NCBI GenBank assembly: GCA_025929535.1
Contig: JAICLZ010000037.1
Location: forward strand, 1-40,507
Source: Gemmatimonadaceae bacterium
GTDB taxonomy: Bacteria > Gemmatimonadota > Gemmatimonadetes > Gemmatimonadales > Gemmatimonadaceae
Reading direction: 5' to 3'
Length of the DNA stretch: 40,507 nucleotides
The first letter of the stretch is position 1. The number at the start of each line of letters is the position of its first letter. A program made the translations under genes and the position numbers. The notes below the pieces were generated by a model. It was not told the DNA's origin. It worked only from the letters and a program-made list of their open reading frames with translations, and searched no databases. Shown piece after piece: positions 15,959 through 24,028 of the stretch.

Positions 15959-18511
15959 TTACGGTATTCCGTCAACCGTAAAAAGCTGCGACACCATCGG
16001 TGAAGTCACGTACGCGTAAACCTTGTTGTCGTCCGACAGTGTGGCGGAGCCAACTCTCATGGGGCCGGTCAGACTCTCAGGCCCAAGATCGAGGACCGGC
16101 TTCCGAACGCCCGTCGCGAGATCCAGACGATCCAGTGTCCGCGAGCTGACGTTGCTGACGAACAGTGCTTGCCCATCGCCGCTCCAGCGGACGACCTGAT
16201 CGTTGAAGGTGAGTTGCGGGATCTCCTGGCCCGCACCTCCCGCTATCGCGTACCGGCGGTGACCCAAAGCCTGGCCAAAGGCCACCACTTGCTTGCCATC
16301 CGGTGAGACGAGCCCCGAGCTCGTCCCCGCCGGGGTGACTGCCTGCAACGCTCCGCCGTTCAGAGCATGCTCATAACATCGACCTGCTTCACCTGCCTTG
16401 TTGCCGCAGACGAGGATCGATTTTCCGTCGGGAAACCAGTCTGCTGTTGCGATCGATTCGAAGGCGCCGACATCCACGCCGCGCTCCGCACCGGTGCCCG
16501 TCGGATACAACACCAGCTTCGGTGGTGCTGTGAAGATGCCAGCGAGCAGCCATTTTCCATCGGGTGAGAACGCAAAGGCCGAGCCCTCGCCAAGGCGTGC
16601 TACCTGGCGTCCGTCGGTTTTTTGCAGCATGACGGTGTAGTTGTCTCCCGCATCGAAACCACCGTCGCTGAACGCGAGCAGCGATCCATCGTGGGCGAGA
16701 AGCGGGTTGAAGGGCGTGTTGAGCCACGACACATCACGCTCCTTCTCGCTACCCGGCCCGCGGAGCATGAGGCGGTACGAGGCGTCGTCGCGAGTCAGGA
16801 GCACCTGTCCGCTCCGCGAGACATCCTGCATGGTGAGATCACCCGGGCCCGAAATCACCTCTCGAGCCTGTCCCGATTCGCTGACGCCGTACACGGTCAT
16901 GCCGGTGGCACCAGAGGCTGAAAATAGAACCTCGTCGGAGTGCGCGCGCCACGCCAGTCCTTCGATTGACGGAAAATCCCGCGTAGCGATCGATGTCTTG
17001 CCAAGCCGATCGACGACCTTGATCGAGCCGCGGTCATCCCATCGAAAGGGATGTTCGGCGAACGCGACGCGCCTTCCATCCGGCGAGACTTTCGGATCGC
17101 TGAGATAGCCGGCAGTCTCGTAGAGCACCGTGCCGATCGGGAACTCGAGACGATCCTTTCCGTGTACATCGTGAATGATGGCCAGCTCGGTACCATCGGG
17201 CGACCAATCTGCTTCCCGAACACTGTCGAGTACTTGCCGGGGGGCTCCGCCGTCGAGCGGTACTCGAGCGAGCGTCCCCTGGAACAAGCGGTGGCGAATG
17301 AACTGCGCGTGCACCAGGATTGCCAACTCGCCTTTGGACGACACGGAGAGCAGGTGCGTATCCGGCAGCCCGAGTGAGGTTTGCTCGGGATAGTCCGGGC
17401 GAAGAATGAACAGCCCGGGCGCGTTGCTGTCGGAGGTCGCACTCAGAACGATGGTGCGTCCGTCGGGAGCGAATCTCGCGTTGAAGATGCCCTGCCGGTG
17501 AAAGGTCTTCGGCGCGAAGACGATCCTCGGGGCGGAGTGGCGGCCGAGCACCCAGCGTCCGGCAACGAATCCAGCCGCCAGCATCAGGAGGGCCGCTGCG
17601 CCGATCGCGGCCCGATACCGCGATGTCGCCGCGCGTGCACCGCGAGCTCCCGGGTTCACAGTCCGTCGAACTGTCCGGTTTCCGCTGAGAAGCGCTTCCG
17701 CGAATTCCGCGGCAGTTGCAAAGCGATCTGCAGGCAGCTTTGCAAGTGCGATCAGCACTGCCTCTTCGACGTCCTCCGGAATCGTGTCGCGCACGCGAGA
17801 GGGCGGAACGGGCTTCTCCGTCATCACCTTGGCGACGATTGCCTGCGCCGTCGATCCCGTGAATGGCGGATCGCCCACCAGCATCTCGTAGGTGACGCAG
17901 CCGAGCGCATACACATCGCTTCGCGCGGTGATCTCGCGCTCGCCCATCGCCTGCTCGGGGCTCATGTAGAGCGGCGTGCCGAGCGACATCCCGGTCTCGG
18001 TCATGCGACCACCACCTGCCCTGCTCGCAGCAAGTGCAATTCCGAAGTCCGCCACGAGTGCGCGGCCGTCGTGCAGCAGAATGTTCTCCGGCTTGATGTC
18101 GCGATGGATGACGTTGTGACGGTGCGCGTAATCGAGCGCACCGGCCACCTCTGTCGCGATGCGGACCGCATCCGCGATCGGGAGCTGCTTTTCGCGAGTG
18201 AGTCGATCCCGCAGCGATTCGCCCTCGACGAAGGGCATCACATAAAACAGAAACCCGTCCGCCTCGCCCGAGTCGAAGAGAGGCAGGATGTGGGGGTGCT
18301 GCAGATTGGCGGTGGTCTTGATCTCGCTGAGGAATCGTTCGGCGCCGATGACCGCCGCGAGCTCGGGACGCAGCACCTTGATCGCGACTTCGCGATCGTG
18401 TCTGAGATCGCGGGCGAGATAGACCGTCGCCATGCCGCCCGAGCCAAGCTCGCGCTCTATGGCATACCGATCGGCGAGACTTGCGCTCAATCGCGAGGCG
18501 ATCTCCGTCAT
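15959..18511 (-). CDS. Ser/Thr protein kinase with membrane helix and TolB-like propeller
   Basis: 850 residues. Residues 16-275 form a Hanks-type kinase: glycine loop GSGGMATV (23-30), Lys45 in VAIKVL, HRDIKPEN (136-143), DFG (155-157), and an activation segment ending GTPLYMSPEQ. A juxtamembrane part rich in Thr/Arg leads to one transmembrane helix (about 301-322), and then about 500 extracytoplasmic residues with repeated WSPDG/FSPDG/VSPDG blades, a TolB/DPP4-type propeller. All catalytic residues are present, so it should be active. It converges on the Omp85 gene with only 7 bases between stop codons. The propeller probably senses an envelope ligand or partner (inference). No phosphatase or substrate gene is adjacent. 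Confidence 0.9.
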   Translation of the reverse strand: MTEIASRLSASLADRYAIERELGSGGMATVYLARDLRHDREVAIKVLRPELAAVIGAERFLSEIKTTANLQHPHILPLFDSGEADGFLFYVMPFVEGESLRDRLTREKQLPIADAVRIATEVAGALDYAHRHNVIHRDIKPENILLHDGRALVADFGIALAASRAGGGRMTETGMSLGTPLYMSPEQAMGEREITARSDVYALGCVTYEMLVGDPPFTGSTAQAIVAKVMTEKPVPPSRVRDTIPEDVEEAVLIALAKLPADRFATAAEFAEALLSGNRTVRRTVNPGARGARAATSRYRAAIGAAALLMLAAGFVAGRWVLGRHSAPRIVFAPKTFHRQGIFNARFAPDGRTIVLSATSDSNAPGLFILRPDYPEQTSLGLPDTHLLSVSSKGELAILVHAQFIRHRLFQGTLARVPLDGGAPRQVLDSVREADWSPDGTELAIIHDVHGKDRLEFPIGTVLYETAGYLSDPKVSPDGRRVAFAEHPFRWDDRGSIKVVDRLGKTSIATRDFPSIEGLAWRAHSDEVLFSASGATGMTVYGVSESGQAREVISGPGDLTMQDVSRSGQVLLTRDDASYRLMLRGPGSEKERDVSWLNTPFNPLLAHDGSLLAFSDGGFDAGDNYTVMLQKTDGRQVARLGEGSAFAFSPDGKWLLAGIFTAPPKLVLYPTGTGAERGVDVGAFESIATADWFPDGKSILVCGNKAGEAGRCYEHALNGGALQAVTPAGTSSGLVSPDGKQVVAFGQALGHRRYAIAGGAGQEIPQLTFNDQVVRWSGDGQALFVSNVSSRTLDRLDLATGVRKPVLDLGPESLTGPMRVGSATLSDDNKVYAYVTSPMVSQLFTVDGIP

Positions 18512-18706
18512 CGACTACTTCTCAAGAGCGGTCATTGGGCGGAGGTCGGTGAAGTAGGCGCGTCGAAGGCTGGCGCAGCATGAATCGGCGCGCGCAACTC
18601 GCACACCTGGCGCACAATGCCAATCTCGCGGCGATGATGGCGATTGGAAGGTCGTGAAAGAACGACCGTTTCGCTAGCCGAGCGGTGCCGGGCTGCAGGG
18701 CGCGTG

Positions 18707-18739
18707 GAAAAATTCACATGGCGCGCACAGCGCACTGCC
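18707..18739 (-). terminator. Possible terminator after tRNA-Lys
   Basis: On the minus strand a GGC-(AGT bulge)-GCGC/GCGC-GCC hairpin with a TGT loop (18739-18720) is followed after 7 bases by TTTTT (18712-18708). The bulge and the distance to the T-run make it imperfect. Confidence 0.4.
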
Positions 18740-18748
18740 TTCCTGCCA

Positions 18749-18822
18749 TGACCCGACTGGGAGTCGAACCCAGGACCTACGGATTAAAAGTCCGTTGCTC
18801 TAACCAGCTGAGCTATCGGGTC
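18749..18822 (-). tRNA. tRNA-Lys (anticodon TTT)
   Basis: Reading the minus strand from 18822, a complete cloverleaf is seen: acceptor GACCCGA with TCGGGTC, D-arm GCTC...GAGC, anticodon stem ACGGA/TCCGT around loop CTTTTAA (anticodon TTT), and T-arm CTGGG-TTCGACT-CCCAG. Length is 74 including the discriminator A. The 3' CCA is not encoded and would be added by nucleotidyltransferase. Confidence 0.97.
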
Positions 18823-18885
18823 TCGCCGCCGCACTTATGCACCACTCGCGACGACTCTCAAATCTCGATCCAGCCGCCCCGCATC

Positions 18886-19446
18886 TCAAGGTGCCCGCTT
18901 CACGCCCACCCGCTCCACCCACGCGGCGTACCGCTCCAGGAACGCCTCCATCCGCTTCTTCACCATGTCGTCGACCACGAGCCCCTCGCTGTCGACCATC
19001 CCTTCCTTCCAGTGCAGGTACAGCTCCGGCTGGCCCATGATCACCACCTGCTGCGGCGAGAGAATGTTGCGCAGATGCTGCTGCGCCGCGGCCGTTCCCG
19101 TCTGACCCGTCGATGCACCAAGGATTCCCGCGGGCTTGCCGATCCAGCAGCTCTGGCCCGCCGGGCGCGAGCCCCAGTCGATCGCGTTCTTCAGCACCGC
19201 GGGAACCGAGCGGTTGTGCTCGGGCGTCACGATGATCACGCCGTCGGCGGACGCGATCTCGCCCTTCATTCGCACGACTGCTGCCGGCGGATCCCTCGAG
19301 AGGTCCACATTGAACATCGGGAGACCGTCGATCTGCACTCGCACGAACGAGAATCGATCGGCGCCGAGTCGCTCGAGCGCATTCGCGAGTCGCCGGTTGA
19401 TCGACCTCGCGCTTGCGCTGCCAACGACGACGGCGATCGTACGCAT
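18886..19446 (-). CDS. NADPH-dependent FMN reductase family protein
   Basis: 186 residues with a flavodoxin-like fold of the NAD(P)H-dependent FMN/quinone/chromate reductase family. Visible are the phosphate-binding loop VVVGSASARSINRRL at the N-terminus, the flavin-contacting TPEHNRSVPAVLKNAIDWGSR, and GILGASTGQTGTAAAQ. It probably reduces quinones or other electrophiles using NAD(P)H and bound FMN in the cytoplasm. ATG 19446 (MRTIAVVVG) fits the family start; ATG 19455 is 3 codons upstream. Neither has a clear binding site. It is divergent from the amine oxidase gene. Confidence 0.85.
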   Translation of the reverse strand: MRTIAVVVGSASARSINRRLANALERLGADRFSFVRVQIDGLPMFNVDLSRDPPAAVVRMKGEIASADGVIIVTPEHNRSVPAVLKNAIDWGSRPAGQSCWIGKPAGILGASTGQTGTAAAQQHLRNILSPQQVVIMGQPELYLHWKEGMVDSEGLVVDDMVKKRMEAFLERYAAWVERVGVKRAP

Positions 19447-19517
19447 GAAATGCATCCGAGAAGAAGACTTGGTGAGTGGAGACTGAAAGCTAAGCCGCCA
19501 CCGTCGCACGCAGTTCC

Positions 19518-19546
19518 CTGACCCGCACTCGTCGACCATATATCTT
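19518..19546 (+). promoter_or_regulatory. Possible promoter for the amine oxidase gene
   Basis: A -35-like CTGACC (19518-19523) and a -10-like TATCTT (19541-19546), each matching four of six sigma-70 consensus bases, are separated by 17 bases in the AT-richest part of the divergent spacer. Confidence 0.3.
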
Positions 19547-19585
19547 GATCGATTCTCGACACAGGGCACAGAATCTGCCCCGACG

Positions 19586-20914
19586 GTGGCACCCGGAGGT
19601 CAGTTGAGCGCGAGTCACAGGACGGACGTCATCATCGTGGGCGCTGGTGTGTCCGGACTCGCCGCCGCGCGCGCGCTGCGCGAGCGCGGCGTGCGTGTGG
19701 AGCTCCTCGAGGCGCGCGATCGCATCGGCGGACGAGTGTTGACGCATCGCGATCCGCGCGCACCCGCCCCGATAGAGCTCGGCGCCGAGTTCGTGCACGG
19801 GAGCGCGCCGGAGGTGATGTCGATCGTTCGCGAGGCCGCTCTGCTCGCCGTCGATGTCTGCGGCCAGCGATGGGAGCGTCGTAACAAGCGGCTCCTCCCG
19901 TCGCGGGATTTCTGGCGCCGCCTCGAGAACGTCATGGGGCGCATGAACGCGAGCCGCGATCCCGATCGCTCCTTCCACGAGTTTCTCGCCACGGCACCGG
20001 GAGGGCGCAGACTCGCGCGCGACCGCGCGCTCGCGCGTGAGTTCGTCGAGGGCTTCCACGCCGCGGACGCGCTCCGCATCAGCGAGCGCGCGCTCGCGAA
20101 GGGCGGCAGCCCACACGGCGACGTGAACGAGCAGCGCATCGGACGCGTGCTCGATGGCTACGATCACGTGCCGGGTTGGCTCTCGCGCAAACCGTACGAC
20201 TCGGTCCGGCTGCGCACGACGGTGCGCAGCATCGAATGGGAGCCTGGCGCGGTGCATCTCGACACATCGAAAGGAAGCTTCGCCGCCAGAGCGGCGATTC
20301 TCACGCTTCCCATCGGCGTGCTGCAGGCGCGCCCGGGTGATGTGGGCGCGGTTCGCATCCATCCGGCGATCGCGAGACACGAAGACGCGCTCTCGCTGAT
20401 GACCACGGGCGCCGTCACTCGTCTCGTGCTGCTCTTTCGCGAGGAGTTCTGGCGGAAGGGCAAGCTCTCGAACCTCAGCTTCCTTCAGGGCTCTGATACC
20501 GATGTGCCGGTGTGGTGGACGCTTGCGCCGCTCAGGGCGCCGATGCTCGTCGCGTGGGCTGGCGGCAGACGCGGCGCGGCGCTCGCGCTGCTGGGCATCG
20601 AGGAACGTCTCGATCGCGTGCTCTCTTCGGCCGCGCGACAGTTCGGAGCTCCGCGAAAAAAGCTGGCGTCGCTGCTCGTCGAATCCTGGACGCACAACTG
20701 GGAGGCGGATCCGTTCGCGCGCGGGGCGTACAGCTATCCGCTGGTGGGCGGCTCGAAGGCCGGCGAGGCGCTCGCGAAACCGATTCGAGGCACGCTGTAC
20801 CTCGCCGGCGAGGCAACAGTGAAGGAATCGGACAGTGGCACAGTGCACGGCGCCATTCGAAGCGGCCGGCGCGCGGCCACCCAGCTCGCCCGACATCTCG
20901 GCGTGCACTCGTGA
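19586..20914 (+). CDS. Flavin-containing amine oxidase
   Basis: 442 residues from GTG 19586. An FAD-dependent oxidoreductase of the monoamine/polyamine oxidase family: dinucleotide-binding VGAGVSGLAAARAL followed by LEARDRIGGRVLTH near the N-terminus, ELGAEFVHG, and the C-terminal FAD motif YLAGEATVKESDSGTVHGAI. It oxidises an amine to an imine with O2 as acceptor; the substrate is not evident. GGAGG at 19595-19599 sits inside the chosen frame just before TTG 19604, so translation may really begin at TTG, removing six residues. The stop overlaps the GTG of the next membrane gene, suggesting the two act together. Confidence 0.85.
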   Translation: MAPGGQLSASHRTDVIIVGAGVSGLAAARALRERGVRVELLEARDRIGGRVLTHRDPRAPAPIELGAEFVHGSAPEVMSIVREAALLAVDVCGQRWERRNKRLLPSRDFWRRLENVMGRMNASRDPDRSFHEFLATAPGGRRLARDRALAREFVEGFHAADALRISERALAKGGSPHGDVNEQRIGRVLDGYDHVPGWLSRKPYDSVRLRTTVRSIEWEPGAVHLDTSKGSFAARAAILTLPIGVLQARPGDVGAVRIHPAIARHEDALSLMTTGAVTRLVLLFREEFWRKGKLSNLSFLQGSDTDVPVWWTLAPLRAPMLVAWAGGRRGAALALLGIEERLDRVLSSAARQFGAPRKKLASLLVESWTHNWEADPFARGAYSYPLVGGSKAGEALAKPIRGTLYLAGEATVKESDSGTVHGAIRSGRRAATQLARHLGVHS

Positions 20915-21930
20915 AGCCCGCGCTCAAGCACGCGCTTCGAGGGATTTTCTCGATGGCGATGCTCGCAGCGATCGTCCTCTACGGCCGCACGATCGACTGG
21001 AGCTCCGCATGGACCGCGATTCGCACGGCATCGTGGCCCATTCTCCTGATCGCCACGCTCGCGAACTTCATCACGCTCGCCGCCAAGGCACTCACGTGGT
21101 GGATCTTTCTCCGCCAGGTGGGCGCGCCGTCGCTGGCGCTCGCCACCAAAGCGACGGTCGCGGGCGCGGGACTCAACAACATCCTCGTGGCCAACAGCGG
21201 AGATGCGGCACGCGTCGTCTTCGTGAAGCGCGCCTCAGGAGCATCGAGCGCCGCCGTGCTCGCGGCACTGGCGCTGGAGCGGCTGTTCGACCTGATCGGT
21301 TACATCGTGCTCATGGCGAGTGCCGCATACCTGCTTCCGATGCCGCCCGAAGTCGAGCGCTGGCGCTTCGCGGCAGTCGGCGTCTTGCTCGGCATCATGG
21401 TGCTCTTCGGCGTACTGCTGCGCCGCGCACCGGAAATGGTGGTGGCCACGGTGTACCCCACCACCATCGTGGGGCGAGTGCGCTCGTATCTCGACCGCTT
21501 CATGGGCAGCGTGCGACACATTCTCACGATCCAGCGCATCACGCTCGCGATGCTGTTGTCGCTCGTCAACTGGGCCGCGCAGATCGCGACGTATCATCTC
21601 GTGGCCGTCGCCGCGCATTTCCCGATCAGCGTCGTGGGCAGCGTGACGACGCTCATCACCGCGAACGTCGGCTTCCTCGTGCGCGCGACGCCGGGGAACG
21701 TGGGCGTGTTTCAGGTGGTCTATGGCGTGACGGCCGAGGCGCTCGGGCTGGACAAGGCAAAAGCGGTGGCCGTCGCGCTGCTGCTGCAGTTCATCCAGAA
21801 TGTGCCCGTCACGCTCCTGGCGGTGGCGATCGCGCCCGAACTGCTACTCCATTGGCGCGACAAGCGCGGCACTGTGGAGCCCGAGGCGGGACAGCACCGC
21901 CGCGCGACGGACAGCGCGCACCAGGAATAG
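20911..21930 (+). CDS. Lysylphosphatidylglycerol synthase TM-domain (UPF0104-like) membrane protein
   Basis: 339 residues with about eight hydrophobic segments (for example SMAMLAAIVLYG, ALALERLFDLIGYIVLMASA, VTLLAVAIAPELLL). Family-type sequence is seen in AGLNNILVANSGDAARV, ALERLFDLIG and RATPGNVGVFQVVYG, as in the transmembrane part of MprF/AglD-type proteins, thought to move or modify membrane lipids. There is no soluble aminoacyl-transferase domain. GTG 20911 overlaps the amine oxidase stop (GTGA). A lipid flippase or transporter role is inferred from the family; the link to an amine oxidase is unexplained. Confidence 0.8.
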   Translation: MKPALKHALRGIFSMAMLAAIVLYGRTIDWSSAWTAIRTASWPILLIATLANFITLAAKALTWWIFLRQVGAPSLALATKATVAGAGLNNILVANSGDAARVVFVKRASGASSAAVLAALALERLFDLIGYIVLMASAAYLLPMPPEVERWRFAAVGVLLGIMVLFGVLLRRAPEMVVATVYPTTIVGRVRSYLDRFMGSVRHILTIQRITLAMLLSLVNWAAQIATYHLVAVAAHFPISVVGSVTTLITANVGFLVRATPGNVGVFQVVYGVTAEALGLDKAKAVAVALLLQFIQNVPVTLLAVAIAPELLLHWRDKRGTVEPEAGQHRRATDSAHQE

Positions 21931-21937
21931 CCCAGCC

Positions 21938-21974
21938 ACAAAAGCAACGCGGCGCACCCGAGAGTGCGCCGCGT
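21938..21974 (-). terminator. Rho-independent terminator of the OmpA lipoprotein gene
   Basis: A perfect 11-bp stem (21947-21957 with 21964-21974) around a 6-base loop. Read on the minus strand it is followed by TTGCTTTTG, giving a standard terminator 25 bases after the ompA-type stop codon. The plus side lacks a T-run. Confidence 0.8.
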
Positions 21975-21998
21975 GCCTGCCGCGATACCTCGAAAGTG

Positions 21999-22649
21999 TT
22001 ACTGCTGGCTGCTCATTGCGACACCCGTCGCCGCGGCCTGCGCACTCTCGACAACGAACACCACGCGACGATTCTGGTCCGCGCCCGGCTGATCCTTGGA
22101 GGCGTTCGGAACCACGAGACGCGTCTTGCCGTAACCGACCGCGCGAATCTCATCCGTCACACCACCGGTGGACGAGAGATACGACTGCACGGAGCCCGCG
22201 CGACGCTTGGAAAGGTCGAGGTTGTACTTCACGCCACCGGCGGGGTCGGCGAAGCCTTCGACCGTGATGATCGAGTTCGGATAGTACTTCGTGACGACCT
22301 TGGCAAAGCGGTCGAGCGCTGCCTTGTCCTCGTCACGAACGGTTGCATCGTTGTACGCGAAGTGCACGGGAAGGGCGAACTGCATGCCGTTCTCGAGCGC
22401 CGTGATCTTTGCGCCGTACTCGGTGCGGAGACTGTCGAGGTCCTTGCGAAGCGACGCGACATCCTGCGTCAGCGAGCTGTCTGCGGACATGCGCGCGGAG
22501 CGCTCTGCGCTCACGGCGGAGTCGGCGTGTGCATCCGCGCGCACCTGCTCGGCCGCGACGTGCTCTCGCACGAAACCCTTGGTGGCGCATCCGGCCATGA
22601 CCGGTGCCACGAGCGCGATTGCCGCAAACACCTTCATATGACCATTCAT
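21999..22649 (-). CDS. OmpA-family (Pal-like) lipoprotein
   Basis: 216 residues. The lipobox VMAGC places the lipidated cysteine at 21. Residues about 30-95 are Ala/Glu/Asp-rich with heptad-like spacing (DVASLRKDLDSLRTEYGAKITALE), predicting a coiled coil. The C-terminal OmpA domain has the peptidoglycan-binding pattern GFADPAGGVKYNLDLSKRRA with the key Asp and Arg retained. It probably tethers the outer membrane to the cell wall. ATG 22649 is preceded by GGAGAAG. It is transcribed alone, with its own terminator downstream and the rnhB terminator upstream. Confidence 0.9.
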   Translation of the reverse strand: MNGHMKVFAAIALVAPVMAGCATKGFVREHVAAEQVRADAHADSAVSAERSARMSADSSLTQDVASLRKDLDSLRTEYGAKITALENGMQFALPVHFAYNDATVRDEDKAALDRFAKVVTKYYPNSIITVEGFADPAGGVKYNLDLSKRRAGSVQSYLSSTGGVTDEIRAVGYGKTRLVVPNASKDQPGADQNRRVVFVVESAQAAATGVAMSSQQ

Positions 22650-22702
22650 GTTCTTCTCCCTGTAGACGCCTGTGACCGGTTTTGCCATTTCTGCAGTGAA
22701 TC

Positions 22703-22741
22703 AAAGCTAAAAGCGTGCCTCAGTGCGCTGCTGTGACACGC
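22703..22741 (-). terminator. Rho-independent terminator of rplS-rnhB
   Basis: On the minus strand an 11-bp stem with one A-A mismatch (22741-22731 with 22723-22713) encloses a 7-base loop and is followed by TTTTAGCTTT. It lies 24 bases after the rnhB stop. Confidence 0.8.
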
Positions 22742-22765
22742 CTCACGCGCTGTGCATCGCGATCA

Positions 22766-23461
22766 TCACAATGACGTGTGTGCATCCAGAAAATCCGCGA
22801 TTGTGTGATGTGCGTCCGCACTTTCGATGACCTCCAGCACGATGGCGCTGGGAAGAAGCGCCTTCACGACGAACGACCGTCGATGATGCGCGCAGCTGCC
22901 GTGCGACTGGAGTGCGTCGATGTGACGACGTGTTGCGTAGCCGCAATTATGATCCCACGCATAGTGCGGATGCCGCCGCGCGAGACTCGCCATCAACCGG
23001 TCGCGCGTCACCTTGGCGACGATCGATGCGCACGCGATGCTGAAGCACTTGTCGTCGCCGTCGACAACGCCGTGGTGCGCGACACCGAGCGAGCGAATCG
23101 GGCGGCCATCGATGAGCACGTGGTCCGGCGACACCCGGAGTCGCGAGAGCGCGCGTTGCATCGCGAGGGTGCTCGCGTGGTAGATGTTGAGACGGTCTAT
23201 TTCCCGCGCGGAGGCTGCGCCCAGTCCGAGGCTCACCGCGCGCTCCATGATCTGCGAGACCAGTCGCTCGCGCGCGGGAATGCTGAGCGCCTTCGAGTCG
23301 TCCACGCCGCGCAGCGCGCGCGAGTCGGGAGGCATGACGATGGCGCATGCGACGACGGGGCCCGCAAGGGAGCCCCGTCCTACCTCATCGACTCCGGCGA
23401 TCAGCGTGCCGCCCGTGCGGCGCAAATCCCGTTCGATGGTGGTCCATCGCGCGCGGGCCAT
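22766..23461 (-). CDS. rnhB: Ribonuclease HII
   Basis: 231 residues. Cleaves RNA in RNA-DNA hybrids, including single ribonucleotides in DNA. The catalytic GVDEVGRGSLAGPVVA (D25, E26) is near the N-terminus, followed by DDSKALS, the second aspartate region HVLIDGRP, and CASIVAKVTRDRLM. Length is normal. ATG 23461 (MARARWTTIE) is chosen; upstream in-frame sequence overlaps rplS and looks non-coding. It lies 25 bases after rplS on the same strand and is followed by a strong terminator, so the two form one operon end. Confidence 0.95.
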   Translation of the reverse strand: MARARWTTIERDLRRTGGTLIAGVDEVGRGSLAGPVVACAIVMPPDSRALRGVDDSKALSIPARERLVSQIMERAVSLGLGAASAREIDRLNIYHASTLAMQRALSRLRVSPDHVLIDGRPIRSLGVAHHGVVDGDDKCFSIACASIVAKVTRDRLMASLARRHPHYAWDHNCGYATRRHIDALQSHGSCAHHRRSFVVKALLPSAIVLEVIESADAHHTIADFLDAHTSL

Positions 23462-23486
23462 AGTACGCGCTCCCTGCGCCGCCGAC

Positions 23487-23849
23487 TCAGACGGGGCGGG
23501 CGACCTGAATCTTGCGCTCCTTGATTCGCGCCGCCTTGCCAGTGGCCTCGCGCAGATAGTAGAGCTTGGCGCGACGTACGCGGCCGCGGCGCACGACGTG
23601 CACGTCGCCGAGCATGGGGCTGTGGATCGGGAAGATGCGCTCGACACCGACACCGTTGGAGATCTTGCGGACGGTAAAGGTCTCGCTCACGCCACTGCCG
23701 CGCTTCGCGATGCACACGCCTTCGAACGCCTGGAGCCGCTCCTTCTCGCCTTCCTTGACGCGCACGTTCACGCGAAGCGTGTCACCCGCGCGAAAGGGCG
23801 GAATGTCGGTGCGGAGATATTCCTTCTGGGTTTCGATGAATACATGCAT
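23487..23849 (-). CDS. rplS: 50S ribosomal protein L19
   Basis: 120 residues, full length for L19. Diagnostic stretches are [53 protein letters not shown] and [19 protein letters not shown]. It sits at the 30S-50S interface. In most bacteria rplS directly follows trmD; here a 2-kb protease gene lies between them. The 179-bp leader contains a 9-bp hairpin (see separate entry). Confidence 0.97.
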   Translation of the reverse strand: MHVFIETQKEYLRTDIPPFRAGDTLRVNVRVKEGEKERLQAFEGVCIAKRGSGVSETFTVRKISNGVGVERIFPIHSPMLGDVHVVRRGRVRRAKLYYLREATGKAARIKERKIQVARPV

Positions 23850-23944
23850 AGGGCGCTCGGGGCCATGGAACGGGCCCGGAAAAGTGTCGTGGGAAGATTC
23901 GCAAGCTAACGGCCCGAGGGGAGTAACTCAAGAGACCGGATGTA

Positions 23945-23982
23945 GGAGAGCGACCGAAGGCACACGCCACCGATCGCTCTCC
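23945..23982 (-). promoter_or_regulatory. Hairpin in the rplS leader
   Basis: A perfect 9-bp stem GGAGAGCGA/TCGCTCTCC (23945-23953 with 23974-23982) with a 20-base loop lies between the protease stop (24029) and rplS (23849). It has no T-run on either side, so it may be an mRNA processing site, a leader regulatory structure, or only a 3' end stabiliser for the protease message. Confidence 0.4.
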
Positions 23983-24028
23983 GAATTCGCCGGCCGTCCC
24001 GCCGATGTGCGGAGCGCGCAAGGTCACA

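Noticed and set aside
18650..18672. GGTCGT-ACGACC hairpin as the kinase gene's promoter or operator
   Set aside because: It has only 6 bp with a 6-base loop, is over 100 bases from the kinase start, and lacks any other supporting element.
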